Shown one piece after another: positions 23,875 through 32,000 of a DNA stretch of 64,000 nucleotides. Below the pieces are notes generated by a model. That model had not been told where the DNA came from. It worked only from the letters and a program-made list of their open reading frames with translations, and searched no databases. Each line of letters opens with the position of its first letter. Positions within the stretch are counted from its first letter, which is position 1. This DNA is from Micromonospora fulviviridis (lineage in GTDB: Bacteria; Actinomycetota; Actinomycetes; Mycobacteriales; Micromonosporaceae), in NCBI RefSeq assembly GCF_014648395.1, contig NZ_BMRA01000001.1:562521-626520 (forward strand). The letters are read 5' to 3'. A program made the translations under genes and the position numbers.

Positions 23875-24789
23875 TCAGGTCGCGACCTGCAACACCGCGT
23901 CGGCGAACTCCTGCGGCGCCTCCTGCGGCAGGTTGTGCCCGACGCCGCCACTCACGGTCCGGTGTTCGTACGGGCCGGAGAAGCGCCCGGCATACACGGA
24001 CGGTTCGAGGTGGGGTGCGCCGTTGGCGTCACCTTCGAGGGTGATGGTGGGCACCGCGATGCTCGGGTTCGCGGCCAACTTCTCCTCGACCTCGTCGTAC
24101 TGCGGCTCCCCGGCGGCCAGGCCGAGGCGCCACCGGTAGTTGTGGATCACGACGTCGACGTGGTCGGGGTTGTGCAGCGAGGCCGCGCTCCGGGCGAACG
24201 TCGCGTCGTCGAAGGCCCACTTCGGGGCCGTCCGCCAGATCAGCTTGGCGAAGCCGTCGAGGTTCTTCTCGTAGCCGTCCCGGCCGCGGTCGGTCGCGAA
24301 GTAGAACTGGTACCACCAGGAGAGTTCGGCCTCCGGCGGGAGCGGCTTGCGCCCCGATTCCTGGCCGGCGATCAGGTAGCCGCTCACCGAGACGAGGCCC
24401 TGGCAGCGCTCCGGCCACAGCGCGGCAATGATGTCGGCCGTGCGCGCGCCCCAGTCGAACCCGGCGAGGGTCGCCTTCTGCACCCCGAGGGCGTCCATGA
24501 GGGCCACGGTGTCGAGGGCCAGGGCCGCCGGCTGACCGTTTCGCATCGTGTCGGCGGACCGGAACCGTGTCGTGCCGAACCCCCGCAGGTGCGGCACGAG
24601 CACCCGGTGGCCGGCCGCCGTCAACCGGGGTACGACCTCGGCGAAGCTGTGGATGTCGTACGGCCAACCGTGCAGCAGGAGCACGACCGGACCGTCCGGG
24701 GACCCGGCGTCGACGTATCCGACGGTCAGCACCCCGGCGTCGACCTGCCGCAGGTCGGTGAACAACGTTGACGATCCGCTGGCGTTCAT
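23875..24789 (-). CDS. Alpha/beta hydrolase, epoxide-hydrolase-like
   Basis: A 304-residue alpha/beta hydrolase. HGWPYD (oxyanion hole region), the nucleophile elbow GFDWGAR with Asp in place of Ser, a helical lid around WWYQFYFATDRG, and the C-terminal catalytic His in GVGHNLPQEAP match the epoxide hydrolase or haloalkane dehalogenase branch. Substrate unknown. ATG 24789 has GAGGAG 8 bases upstream; the ATG at 24888 is rejected. Confidence 0.82.
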   Translation of the reverse strand: MNASGSSTLFTDLRQVDAGVLTVGYVDAGSPDGPVVLLLHGWPYDIHSFAEVVPRLTAAGHRVLVPHLRGFGTTRFRSADTMRNGQPAALALDTVALMDALGVQKATLAGFDWGARTADIIAALWPERCQGLVSVSGYLIAGQESGRKPLPPEAELSWWYQFYFATDRGRDGYEKNLDGFAKLIWRTAPKWAFDDATFARSAASLHNPDHVDVVIHNYRWRLGLAAGEPQYDEVEEKLAANPSIAVPTITLEGDANGAPHLEPSVYAGRFSGPYEHRTVSGGVGHNLPQEAPQEFADAVLQVAT

Positions 24790-24909
24790 ACCGGCCGCTC
24801 CTCGTGCTCGCCCCGTAGACGTCTGCACGGTAGAGCCCGCCGACAGCCACGGGCGGCGTTCCCGGAGAAGGCAGCCGGTGGCGGCCACGGGATGGCTAGG
24901 ATCCGCGGT

Positions 24910-24927
24910 CGCCCGGGTGACCGGGCG
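24910..24927 (-). terminator. Short hairpin after the TIGR03089 gene
   Basis: CGCCCGG at 24910-24916 pairs with CCGGGCG at 24921-24927 around GTGA, 16 bases past the minus-strand stop at 24943. Confidence 0.4.
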
Positions 24928-24942
24928 CCGGAGCGCGGACGC

Positions 24943-25679
24943 TCAAAGCACCCGGGTGACCTGCTCCCCCGCGACGCGGGCTTCCCGGTCGGCCGGGTCG
25001 AGGTTGGCGCAGAGCACCACCGACGCCCCGGCCGCGAGGGGGGCCAGCAGCCACTTCAGCGGCTGCTCGTGCTCGGCCACGTCGACCAGCAGCCGGTCAC
25101 CGGCACGCAGGTCGAGCTGCTCGGCGTACTCCCGGGCCACCGCGCCCCACTCGCCGTAGCTGGTGCCGTCCGGGCTGGCCGGGTCCGAGGGGCGGAGGGC
25201 GGCGAGGTCGGGGGCGATCTCGGGGTGGCGCAGCACCTCGGCGGACCAGTCGAGCCAGCCGGGCGGCACCTCGTCCAGCGGACCGGGGCCGGTGCCGACG
25301 AGGTAGCGGTGCGTCCCCTCGGGCACGTCCTCCAGCCAGTCGTCGAGCCGTTCCGGGTGACGAACACCGCGTCGTACGGCAGGTCGGCGCCGGGTTCGAG
25401 GACCGGCAGCCCGGCCAGGGCCCGGGGCCGGAAGGAGACCGCCAGCCCGACGGACCAGGCTCCGATGAGCACGGCCGCGGTACGCCAGTGCGGCGGCAGC
25501 AGCACGGCCACCCGGTCGCCGGGGCGCAGCCCGCAGCCGTCCCGGAGCAGCCCGGCGCTGCGGGCCGCCCACGCGCCCAACTGCTGGGCGGTCAGGTCGG
25601 TGCGCTCGCCGGTGGCGTCGTCGAGGTAGCTGAGCAGCGGCTCGTGGGTCGCTACGGCGACGGGTGCGTGGTCGGCCAT
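24943..25679 (-). pseudogene. TIGR03089 family protein, frameshifted
   Basis: Two overlapping minus-strand frames together give one protein of the actinobacterial TIGR03089 family, related to the N-terminal part of AMP-binding enzymes. The first frame runs from ATG 25679 (AGGGAGGAG upstream) to about DAVFVT; the second continues with PERLDDWLEDVPEG to the stop at 24943. One added base near 25355 (inside CCGGGTGACG) would restore a 245-residue product. A true mutation and a consensus error are equally possible. It lies 28 bases downstream of the TetR gene. Confidence 0.75.
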
Positions 25680-25706
25680 CGGGTGCACTCCTCCCTGGCG
25701 GTCAGC

Positions 25707-26285
25707 TCACCCTAGCCGGGCGAACCGGTCGACCAGGAGGGCCAGCCGCCGCTCGTGTTCCTCCCGCCGGAGCCGGCCGTTGCGCATCAGCGAGACCAGG
25801 CCGTGCAGCCCGCTCCAGAAGGTCTCGGTGAACGTCTCCAGGTTGTCGTCACCGGCGAAGGGGCGCAGGGTCTCGGCCAGCTCGGCGAAGGCGCGGGCCA
25901 GCTCGACCGGCACGTCCTGGCTGGCGAAGGGCAGTTCGGTGGGGAGGTTGAAGATCGCGTCGTAGAGCGCGGGCCGCCGTTCGGCGAAATCGGCGTACGC
26001 CGTGGCGATGCCCGCCACCGCCTGCCGCTCGTCGGTCGCGGCGGCCCGGGCGGCGGCGAGTTCGGCGGCCAGATCGCCGCAGCCCTCCACGGCGACCGCC
26101 GCCATGATGGCGCCCTTGCCCTTGAAGTGGCTGTAGAGGACGGGCTGGCTGTACTCGATCTCGGCGGCGAGCCGGCGGGTGGTCACCGCGTCCCAGCCTT
26201 CCGACTCGGCCAGCTCCCGGGCGGCGGCGACGATCGCCCGCTCCCGTTCCGCCCGCTCCCGCTCGCGCCGCTCCCGAATCGCCAT
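25707..26285 (-). CDS. TetR-family regulator
   Basis: A 192-residue repressor. The very charged N-terminus (RERRERERAERERAI) leads into a TetR helix-turn-helix (AVTTRRLAAEIEYSQPVLYSHFKGKGAI) and a ligand-binding domain with a TetR_C_33-like end (FWSGLHGLVSLMRNGRL). ATG 26285 is preferred over 26312 since a CTAGC palindrome occupies the intervening DNA. It is divergent from DUF4267 with matching palindromes before both genes, so it probably controls both directions. Confidence 0.88.
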   Translation of the reverse strand: MAIRERRERERAERERAIVAAARELAESEGWDAVTTRRLAAEIEYSQPVLYSHFKGKGAIMAAVAVEGCGDLAAELAAARAAATDERQAVAGIATAYADFAERRPALYDAIFNLPTELPFASQDVPVELARAFAELAETLRPFAGDDNLETFTETFWSGLHGLVSLMRNGRLRREEHERRLALLVDRFARLG

Positions 26286-26295
26286 GACCGGAACT

Positions 26296-26308
26296 CTAGC
26301 ACCGCTAG
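26296..26308. promoter_or_regulatory. TetR operator copy 1
   Basis: CTAGC-ACC-GCTAG, 11 bases before the tetR-like start, shares its arms with copy 2 at 26346-26358. Confidence 0.6.
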
Positions 26309-26345
26309 CCAAGCTGCTGCCGCTCTGCTAGCTTCGCTCTCAGAC

Positions 26346-26358
26346 CTAGCAGCGCTAG
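26346..26358. promoter_or_regulatory. TetR operator copy 2
   Basis: CTAGC-AGC-GCTAG, 15 bases before the DUF4267 start. The two 13-base sites are 50 bases apart centre to centre, with a third half-like GCTAGC between them at about 26327-26332. Confidence 0.6.
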
Positions 26359-26373
26359 CAAACGGAGCCGACC

Positions 26374-26742
26374 ATGCTCAGCACCATCGCCTACGGGCTC
26401 GCCATCGTCCTCAGCCTCTTCTGCGTCTTCATCGGCGCCCGTTTTCTTCTGGCGCCTCAGGCCTCGGCCGCCGGCTACGGCGTTCCGGTCAAGCCGGACG
26501 AGGACCCCGCCTACCTCACGATCAAGGGCCTGCGCGACCTCGGCTACGGCCTGCTCGGTCTCGCGCTCATCGCCTTCACCAGCGCCGAGGCGGTCGCCTG
26601 GTACATGCTGATCGTCGCGATCAACCCGCTGGGAGACACCCTCATCGTGCTGCGCCACGGCAGGAAGGCCGTCGCCTTCGGCGTCCACTTCGCGACCGCC
26701 GTGGTCGTCCTGCTCAACGCCGTGCTGCTGTTCGCCCTCTGA
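26374..26742 (+). CDS. DUF4267 membrane protein
   Basis: A 122-residue, four-helix membrane protein of the DUF4267 family (MLSTIAYGLAIVLSLFCVFIGARFLLAPQ, then YLTIKGLRDLGYGLLG and INPLGDTLIVLRHG). Function unknown. It is divergent from the TetR gene, carries the operator in its promoter, and is followed after 28 bases by the cupin gene, so these two form the likely regulated operon. Confidence 0.8.
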   Translation: MLSTIAYGLAIVLSLFCVFIGARFLLAPQASAAGYGVPVKPDEDPAYLTIKGLRDLGYGLLGLALIAFTSAEAVAWYMLIVAINPLGDTLIVLRHGRKAVAFGVHFATAVVVLLNAVLLFAL

Positions 26743-26770
26743 CCCACACCGCCACGACAGGAGAAGCGCG

Positions 26771-27265
26771 ATGTCCCTGATCACGCCCGACTTCGACAGG
26801 TCCGTCATCGTCCGTGACGCGGACGCCGAGGTGGTGGGCCGCGCCCCCACCACCATCCGGCTGCTCGCCGACAGCAGCGCCACCGGCGGCGCGCTCTCCA
26901 CCCAGCGGGTCACCCTCACCGACGGCGCGGACGGCGCCCGGCCGCACCATCACGGCAACTCCGCCGAGCTGTTCTACCTGCTCGACGGGACGGCGCAACT
27001 GCTCTCGGGCGAGCAGGTCGTCACCGCCGAGCGCGGCGACCTGGTGATCGTGCCGCCCGGCGTGGCGCACGCGTTCGCCGCCGCGCCCGGCGAGAACGCC
27101 GACATCCTCATCGTCATCACCCCCGGCGTCGAACGGTTCGAGTACTTCCGCCACCTGGAGCGGATCGCCTACGGGAAGGTGCCGCCGGAGAGCCTGCTGG
27201 AGGTGCAGGAGCTTTACGACACGTACTTCCGGAGCAGCGCCGCCTGGGACGCCGCCCGCCGCTGA
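26771..27265 (+). CDS. Cupin-domain protein
   Basis: A 164-residue protein with a single cupin barrel. The metal motif one is ARPHHHGNSAELFYLLDG and motif two GDLVIVPPGVAHAFAA, giving three or four His and one Glu. Members bind metals as enzymes or sugar/metabolite sensors; the reaction is not predictable. AGGAG lies 8 bases before the ATG. It is second in the TetR-controlled pair with DUF4267 and ends at a hairpin. Confidence 0.82.
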   Translation: MSLITPDFDRSVIVRDADAEVVGRAPTTIRLLADSSATGGALSTQRVTLTDGADGARPHHHGNSAELFYLLDGTAQLLSGEQVVTAERGDLVIVPPGVAHAFAAAPGENADILIVITPGVERFEYFRHLERIAYGKVPPESLLEVQELYDTYFRSSAAWDAARR

Positions 27266-27273
27266 CCGCCGAC

Positions 27274-27310
27274 CGGGGCCCGCGACCGTCGACTTTGGTC
27301 GCGGGTCCCG
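27274..27310 (+). terminator. 14-bp hairpin after the cupin gene
   Basis: 27274-27287 pairs with 27297-27310 with one G-U pair and a 9-base loop, 8 bases past the cupin stop. Confidence 0.7.
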
Positions 27311-27360
27311 TCGTCCGACGGCCGTATCGGCGGGCCGGGCCGGCTGGGCACGGTGGATCC

Positions 27361-28503
27361 ATGACGACAGATGCGCACCGCCTCGCACCGGCCATCGCGC
27401 TGCTGCTGCTCGCACCCTGGGCCGCCGAGTGCGCCTGGGGCGGTTTCACCCTCGCCGGCATGCCGTTCGTGGTGCTCGTGCTCGCCCCGATGTACGGCGG
27501 CGCCGCCCTGCTGATCCGGGAGACGGCCCGGCGGCTCGGCCTCGGCTGGCCGTCGATCGTGGCGTTGGCGGCCGCATTCGGCGTGGTCCAGGCCGGGCTG
27601 GTCGACCAGTCGCTGTTCAACCACGGGTTCCTCGACGACACCCAGTTCGCCGACACGCAGAGCGCGGCCGAGGCGACGCTGGTGCCCGGCCTCGGGTTCA
27701 GCGCCCGGCAGGCGGTCGACTACGTGGGCAACCACGTGGCGCTGAGCATCTGCGCGCCGATCGCGCTCGTCGAGTCGTACCTGGGTGCCGACCGGAGGCT
27801 GCGGCCGTGGCTGGGCACGCGAGGGTTGGTCGTGGTCGCGCTGCTCTGGCTGGGCGGCAGCCTGCTGGTCTTCGCCGACGACGGCGGCCGGAAGGGCTTC
27901 CTGGCCGCCCCGGTGCAGCTGGCGTTCGCCGCCGCGGTGGCACTGGCGCTGGTCGTCGCCGCCCTGCGGCACCGGCCGGGACCCGCCACCCACGCCACCC
28001 CGCCCGTGCCACACCCGTCGCGACCCGATGCACCGAACCCGCCGCGACCCACCGGCCGGAACATCGCGAACCTGCCGCCCTCCGGCAGCCGGAACACCCC
28101 GTCCGCGCCGCGTCCGGCCTGGGTCGGGCTCGTGGTGGCCGTCGCGTACGGCGGGTCCGGGCTCGTGCCGGGTTGGCCGGGGATCGGGCTCGCGCTGGCT
28201 CTCGCGGCCACGGCCGCCGGCCTGCTCGTGCGCTGGTCCCGGCGCGCCGGCTGGGGGCAGCGGCACGTGCTGGCCGCCGGCTCGACCAGCCTGCTCGTCG
28301 CGGCCGCGTACGCGTACGTCGTGCCCACCTATGCCCCGGCGACGCCGGCGGCTGCCCTGGTGGGTGACGTGGCGATCAGCCTGATCGCCCTGGTCCTGGT
28401 CGGCGGTGCGTGGTGGCGCCTGCGTGGGGTCAGCGGCCGGGCAGTTCCGGGCCCCCGTCGAGCAGCGGGGCCAGCAGGTCGCCCTGCTTCTCCACTCGCT
28501 TGA
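27361..28503 (+). CDS. Polytopic membrane protein, unknown function
   Basis: A 380-residue protein with about ten hydrophobic helices, split by a Pro/Arg-rich loop near residues 204-255. No family is recognised. The ATG lies just after GGTGGATCC. Its last 74 bases overlap antisense the 3' end of the polymerase-domain gene, so its Pro/Arg/Ala C-terminal tail may not be conserved. A rhomboid- or CPBP-like fold was considered, but no motif was found. Confidence 0.6.
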   Translation: MTTDAHRLAPAIALLLLAPWAAECAWGGFTLAGMPFVVLVLAPMYGGAALLIRETARRLGLGWPSIVALAAAFGVVQAGLVDQSLFNHGFLDDTQFADTQSAAEATLVPGLGFSARQAVDYVGNHVALSICAPIALVESYLGADRRLRPWLGTRGLVVVALLWLGGSLLVFADDGGRKGFLAAPVQLAFAAAVALALVVAALRHRPGPATHATPPVPHPSRPDAPNPPRPTGRNIANLPPSGSRNTPSAPRPAWVGLVVAVAYGGSGLVPGWPGIGLALALAATAAGLLVRWSRRAGWGQRHVLAAGSTSLLVAAAYAYVVPTYAPATPAAALVGDVAISLIALVLVGGAWWRLRGVSGRAVPGPRRAAGPAGRPASPLA

Positions 28504-29344
28504 GCACCTCGGGGGCGGTGTACGGCTTCGTCGACGGGCGCTTGCCGGCCGCGCCCGCCTCGACCTCGTCCCAGGTCAGCGGAGTGGAGACCGAGGGCAC
28601 GTCCTGGGCCCGCAGCGAGTATGGCGCCACCGTCGTCTTGGCCGCGTTGTTCTGGCTCCAGTCGATGAAGACCTTCCCGGGGCGCAGGTTCTTCGCCATC
28701 TTCGAGACGATCAGCTTCGGGTGCGCCTTCTCCAACTCCTGCGCGATCCGCTTGGCATAGTCGGACACGAGATCGGCGTCCTGGGTGCCGGCGATCGGGC
28801 AGCAGAGCTGCATGCCCTTCTTCCCCGACGTCTTCGGGTAGCTGTCGATGCCGTCCTCAGCGAGCCGGTCCCGCATGAGCAGCGCCACCTGGCAGCACTG
28901 CTTCAGGGCCGCCGGGGCGCCCGGGTCCAGGTCGACCACCATCATGTCCGGGTGCTCGCCGACCTTCCACTGCGGCGTGTGCAGCTCCAGCGCGGCGAGG
29001 TTGGCCAGCCAGACCAGGGTGGGCAGGTCGTCGGCGACCACGTAGTCGATGGTCTCCCGCCCCTTGCTCGACCCGGGGGCGGGCAGGTTCTCGGTGCGTA
29101 CCCAGCCGGGGGTCGCGGCGGGGGCGTTCTTCTCGAAGAACGAGCCGCCGTCGACGCCGTTGGGGAAGCGGATCCGGGTCAGCGCCCGGTCCTGGAGGTG
29201 CGGCAGCAGCACCGGGGCGATCCGGGTGTAGTAGTCGATCACCTCGCCCTTGGTGAAGCCGGCCTTCGGGTAGAGGACCTTGTCCAGGTTGGACACCTCC
29301 AGCGACCGGCCCTCCACGTCCACCTTGAGACGATCAGCTGACAT
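28430..29344 (-). CDS. LigD-type polymerase/primase domain protein (NHEJ)
   Basis: A 304-residue stand-alone PolDom, the LigD polymerase that fills gaps and adds ribonucleotides at double-strand breaks. It has EVSNLDKVLYPKAGFTKGEVI at the N-terminus, GSFFEKNAP, the metal-binding DLD (D138, D140), SGKKGMQL (171-180 region) and KNLRPGKVFIDWSQN with the third Asp. The SGxxGxH motif normally ends in a nucleotide-binding His, but here it is Gln179. Its start overlaps the ligase stop by 11 bases, and Ku is divergent, so these form one repair locus. Confidence 0.9.
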   Translation of the reverse strand: MSADRLKVDVEGRSLEVSNLDKVLYPKAGFTKGEVIDYYTRIAPVLLPHLQDRALTRIRFPNGVDGGSFFEKNAPAATPGWVRTENLPAPGSSKGRETIDYVVADDLPTLVWLANLAALELHTPQWKVGEHPDMMVVDLDPGAPAALKQCCQVALLMRDRLAEDGIDSYPKTSGKKGMQLCCPIAGTQDADLVSDYAKRIAQELEKAHPKLIVSKMAKNLRPGKVFIDWSQNNAAKTTVAPYSLRAQDVPSVSTPLTWDEVEAGAAGKRPSTKPYTAPEVLKRVEKQGDLLAPLLDGGPELPGR

Positions 29345-30272
29345 CGTCGACCTCCTCGACCGGCTTGTCGGGGCGCAGGCGCAGGATCCGAGGGAAGCGC
29401 AGCCGGCCGTCCGGCGTGCGCTGGCCGTACTTGACCTCCACCACGACCTGGGGAGTTACCCAGTTCGCGCCACGGGCATCCTCGCGCGGCACGTCCCCGG
29501 CGAACGGCGACCCGGCGGTGCGCAGCGGCTCCAGCTCGCGCAGCAGTTCGCGTTCGAGCGCCGCGCCGATGCCGCCGCCGACCCGGCCCCGGAAGGTGAG
29601 CCGCCCGTCCGGCCGGGGCACCCCGACCAGCAGGCCGCCGATCTTGCGCGCGCCGGGCCGCCAGCCGCCGACCACGAAGTCGCCGGTCACCTCCAGCTTG
29701 ACCTTCACCCAGTCCGGCGAGCGCACCCCGGGCCGGTAGATGGCGTCGACCCGCTTGGCCATCACCCCCTCCAGGCCGTGCTCGCCGGCCGCCGCGTAGG
29801 TGGCGGGACCGTCACCGAAGAGCGGCGGCACCGCCCACCGGGCGGCACCGAGCCCGAGGGACTCCAGCACCTCCCGCCGCTCCCGGTAGGGCCGGCCGGT
29901 CAGGTCCGCGCCGCGCAGCCGCAGCACGTCGAAGATCATGTACGTCACGGGCACGGTCGCCGCGAGCCGGGCGGCCTTGGCCGGGTTGCGGACGTGCATC
30001 CGCTCGGCGAGCGCGGTGAACGAGGGCTGGCCGTCGGTGAAGAGGACCACCTCGCCGTCCAGCAGGGCGTCGTCGACCTGCTCGGCCAGAGGGATCAGCT
30101 CGGGGTACGCGGTGGTGATCTCCACGCCGGAACGGGCGTACAGGTGCTGGCGGCCGCCGCTGATGTCGGCGAGCGCGCGGACCCCGTCCCACTTGAACTC
30201 GTACGCCCAGCCGTCACCGGCCGGGAGCTGCCCGGTCATCGCGAGCATCGGCTTCAACGGCGCGCCGGGCAC
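29334..30272 (-). CDS. ATP-dependent DNA ligase (NHEJ)
   Basis: A 312-residue ligase made of the adenylation and OB domains. Motif I is EFKWDGVR with the AMP-accepting K27, then RSG (Ia), DGEVV (III), IFDVLRL (IIIa), EGVMAKR (IV) and WVKVK (V). It seals breaks with Ku and the polymerase-domain protein encoded next. GTG 30272 is proposed as start because TACAGT lies 6 bases upstream; a longer frame starts at ATG 30320 with a poorly conserved extension. The gene is divergent from ku. Confidence 0.9.
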   Translation of the reverse strand: MPGAPLKPMLAMTGQLPAGDGWAYEFKWDGVRALADISGGRQHLYARSGVEITTAYPELIPLAEQVDDALLDGEVVLFTDGQPSFTALAERMHVRNPAKAARLAATVPVTYMIFDVLRLRGADLTGRPYRERREVLESLGLGAARWAVPPLFGDGPATYAAAGEHGLEGVMAKRVDAIYRPGVRSPDWVKVKLEVTGDFVVGGWRPGARKIGGLLVGVPRPDGRLTFRGRVGGGIGAALERELLRELEPLRTAGSPFAGDVPREDARGANWVTPQVVVEVKYGQRTPDGRLRFPRILRLRPDKPVEEVDDVS

Positions 30273-30357
30273 CTTATGACTGTAGTTGCGCACGGAAGAG
30301 CGTGCGCCCCGTTCGATCATTTGCGATTCTGGTCAGAACCGGGGAGAGGAGCGCGGG

Positions 30358-31386
30358 ATGCGGGCGATCTGGAAAGGAGCGGTGTCGTTCGGCCTGGTGT
30401 CGATCGGGGTGAAGGTCTACTCGGCCACCGAGGAGAAGGACATCCGCTTCCATCAGGTGCACCGCGAGGACGGCGGCCGCATCCGTTACAAGCGCACCTG
30501 CTCGGTCTGCGGCGAGGAGGTGACCTACGACGACATCGCCAAGGGGTACGACATCGGCGGCGGCGAGATGGTCATCCTCACCGACGAGGACTTCGCCGAG
30601 CTGCCGTTGACCACCTCGCACGCGATCGACGTGCTGGAGTTCGTGCCGGCCGAGCAGGTCGACCCGATCCTCTACAACAAGGCGTACTTCCTGGAGCCGG
30701 AGGGCTCGGCCACCAAGCCGTACGTGCTGCTGCGCGACGCGCTCGCCGACTCGGAGCGGGTGGCGATCGTCAAGGTGGCGCTGCGCCAGCGGGAGCAGCT
30801 CGCCACCCTGCGGGTCCGCGAGGGCGTGCTGCTGCTCAACACCATGCTCTGGCCCGACGAGGTACGCCAGCCCGACTTCGGCTTCCTCGACGAGGACCTC
30901 AAGGTGCGGCCCCCGGAGCTGGCGATGGCCAGCTCGCTGATCGACTCGATGGCCGGCGAGTTCGAGCCGGACGCCTTCACCGACGACTACCGGGCGGCGT
31001 TGCAGGAGGTCATCGACGCCAAGGTCGAGGGCCGCGAGGTGGTCCAGCCGGAGGAGGAAGAGGCCGCGCCGGCCGCCGCCGTGGACCTGATGGCCGCCCT
31101 CAAGGCGTCCGTCGACCGCGCTCGGGCGGCCCGGGGCGAGGCGCCGGAAGGCGGGGCGGCCGAGCCGACCCCGATCTCGGCGGCGCGCTCGGCCCAGAAG
31201 GCGGCCAAGGCGCCCGCCAAGAAGGCGGCCGAGAAGAAGGCCCCGGCGAAGAAGGCGCCCGCCAAGAAGGCGGCGGAGAAGAAGGCCGAGCCGGCCAAGA
31301 AGACCGCTGCCAAGAAGACGGCGGCGAAGAAGGCCCCGGCCAAGAAGGCGGCCGAAAAGAAGGCCGCCCCGCGCAAGACCGCCTGA
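30358..31386 (+). CDS. ku: Ku DNA end-binding protein
   Basis: A 342-residue Ku homologue that encircles DNA ends and recruits the ligase. The Ku core (IWKGAVSFGLVSIGVKVY, then FHQVHREDGGRIRYKRTCSVCGEEV, KAYFLEP) spans residues 1-255. The last 75 residues are an Ala/Lys/Pro repeat resembling histone H1 tails, as in other actinobacterial Ku proteins, probably adding DNA affinity. ATG 30358 follows GGGGAGAGGAG. A perfect hairpin starts at the base after its stop. Confidence 0.95.
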   Translation: MRAIWKGAVSFGLVSIGVKVYSATEEKDIRFHQVHREDGGRIRYKRTCSVCGEEVTYDDIAKGYDIGGGEMVILTDEDFAELPLTTSHAIDVLEFVPAEQVDPILYNKAYFLEPEGSATKPYVLLRDALADSERVAIVKVALRQREQLATLRVREGVLLLNTMLWPDEVRQPDFGFLDEDLKVRPPELAMASSLIDSMAGEFEPDAFTDDYRAALQEVIDAKVEGREVVQPEEEEAAPAAAVDLMAALKASVDRARAARGEAPEGGAAEPTPISAARSAQKAAKAPAKKAAEKKAPAKKAPAKKAAEKKAEPAKKTAAKKTAAKKAPAKKAAEKKAAPRKTA

Positions 31387-31417
31387 CGTCGAGGGGCCGC
31401 GCCTCGGCCCCTCGACG
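31387..31417. terminator. Perfect 13-bp bidirectional hairpin
   Basis: CGTCGAGGGGCCG at 31387-31399 pairs with 31405-31417 around CGCCT, between the convergent ku and PPOX genes. Confidence 0.8.
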
Positions 31418-31425
31418 GCGGCGGC

Positions 31426-31818
31426 TCAGCCCCGGCCGAGCTTCTCCGTGGGGGTGATGCGGACGATCACCCGCTCCTCCCCGGGCCGGCGGAACGGGTA
31501 GGTCTCCTGCCCCAGGTACTTCTGCGCCATCCGGTCGATGTGCTCGTCCGCCCCCTCGGTGACCAGCTCCGCGGTGCCCTTGACCCACAGAGTGCGGAAG
31601 TCGTCCGCCTTGTCCACCACGGAGACCGCGACCATCGGGTTGCGTTCGATGTTGACGTACTTCTGCCGGCCCTTGGCCGTGTTGAAGACGATGTGCTCGC
31701 CATCGGTGTCCACCCACACCGGGGTGACGTGCGGGGTGCCGTCGACCTCGATGGTCGCCACGTGGGCGAGCTGCGGCTCGGCGAGCAGGGCCAGGTCTTC
31801 TTCGGTGAGGATCGCCAT
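31426..31818 (-). CDS. PPOX-class F420-dependent oxidoreductase-like protein
   Basis: A 130-residue split-barrel protein (LAHVATIEVDGTPHVTPVWVDTDG, VFNTAKGRQKYVNIERNP, FRTLWVKGTAELV). This is the PPOX/pyridoxamine-oxidase fold, F420-type, common in actinobacteria. It would bind F420 or flavin as a dimer; substrate unknown. ATG 31818 follows TAGGTT by 7 bases (leaderless pattern). Confidence 0.82.
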   Translation of the reverse strand: MAILTEEDLALLAEPQLAHVATIEVDGTPHVTPVWVDTDGEHIVFNTAKGRQKYVNIERNPMVAVSVVDKADDFRTLWVKGTAELVTEGADEHIDRMAQKYLGQETYPFRRPGEERVIVRITPTEKLGRG

Positions 31819-32000
31819 GGTCGAGAACCTACCCCCGCGAGCCCGGTCGTCACCGCTGTTCCCGTCGGGCCACGGAGGGCCGGCCTGTCGGGATCGGACC
31901 GGGCGAGGGAGCACTGCGGGCGTCCGGGCGGGTACCGTGTGCGCTGGCCTCGGCGGCGGCCCGCCGGGGGCGCACCCACCCCACCCAGCAGGGAGTCGAC

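Noticed and set aside
31190..31383. Ku tail DNA as a CRISPR-like or satellite repeat
   Set aside because: It is a coding Ala/Lys/Pro repeat in frame with Ku, without spacers.
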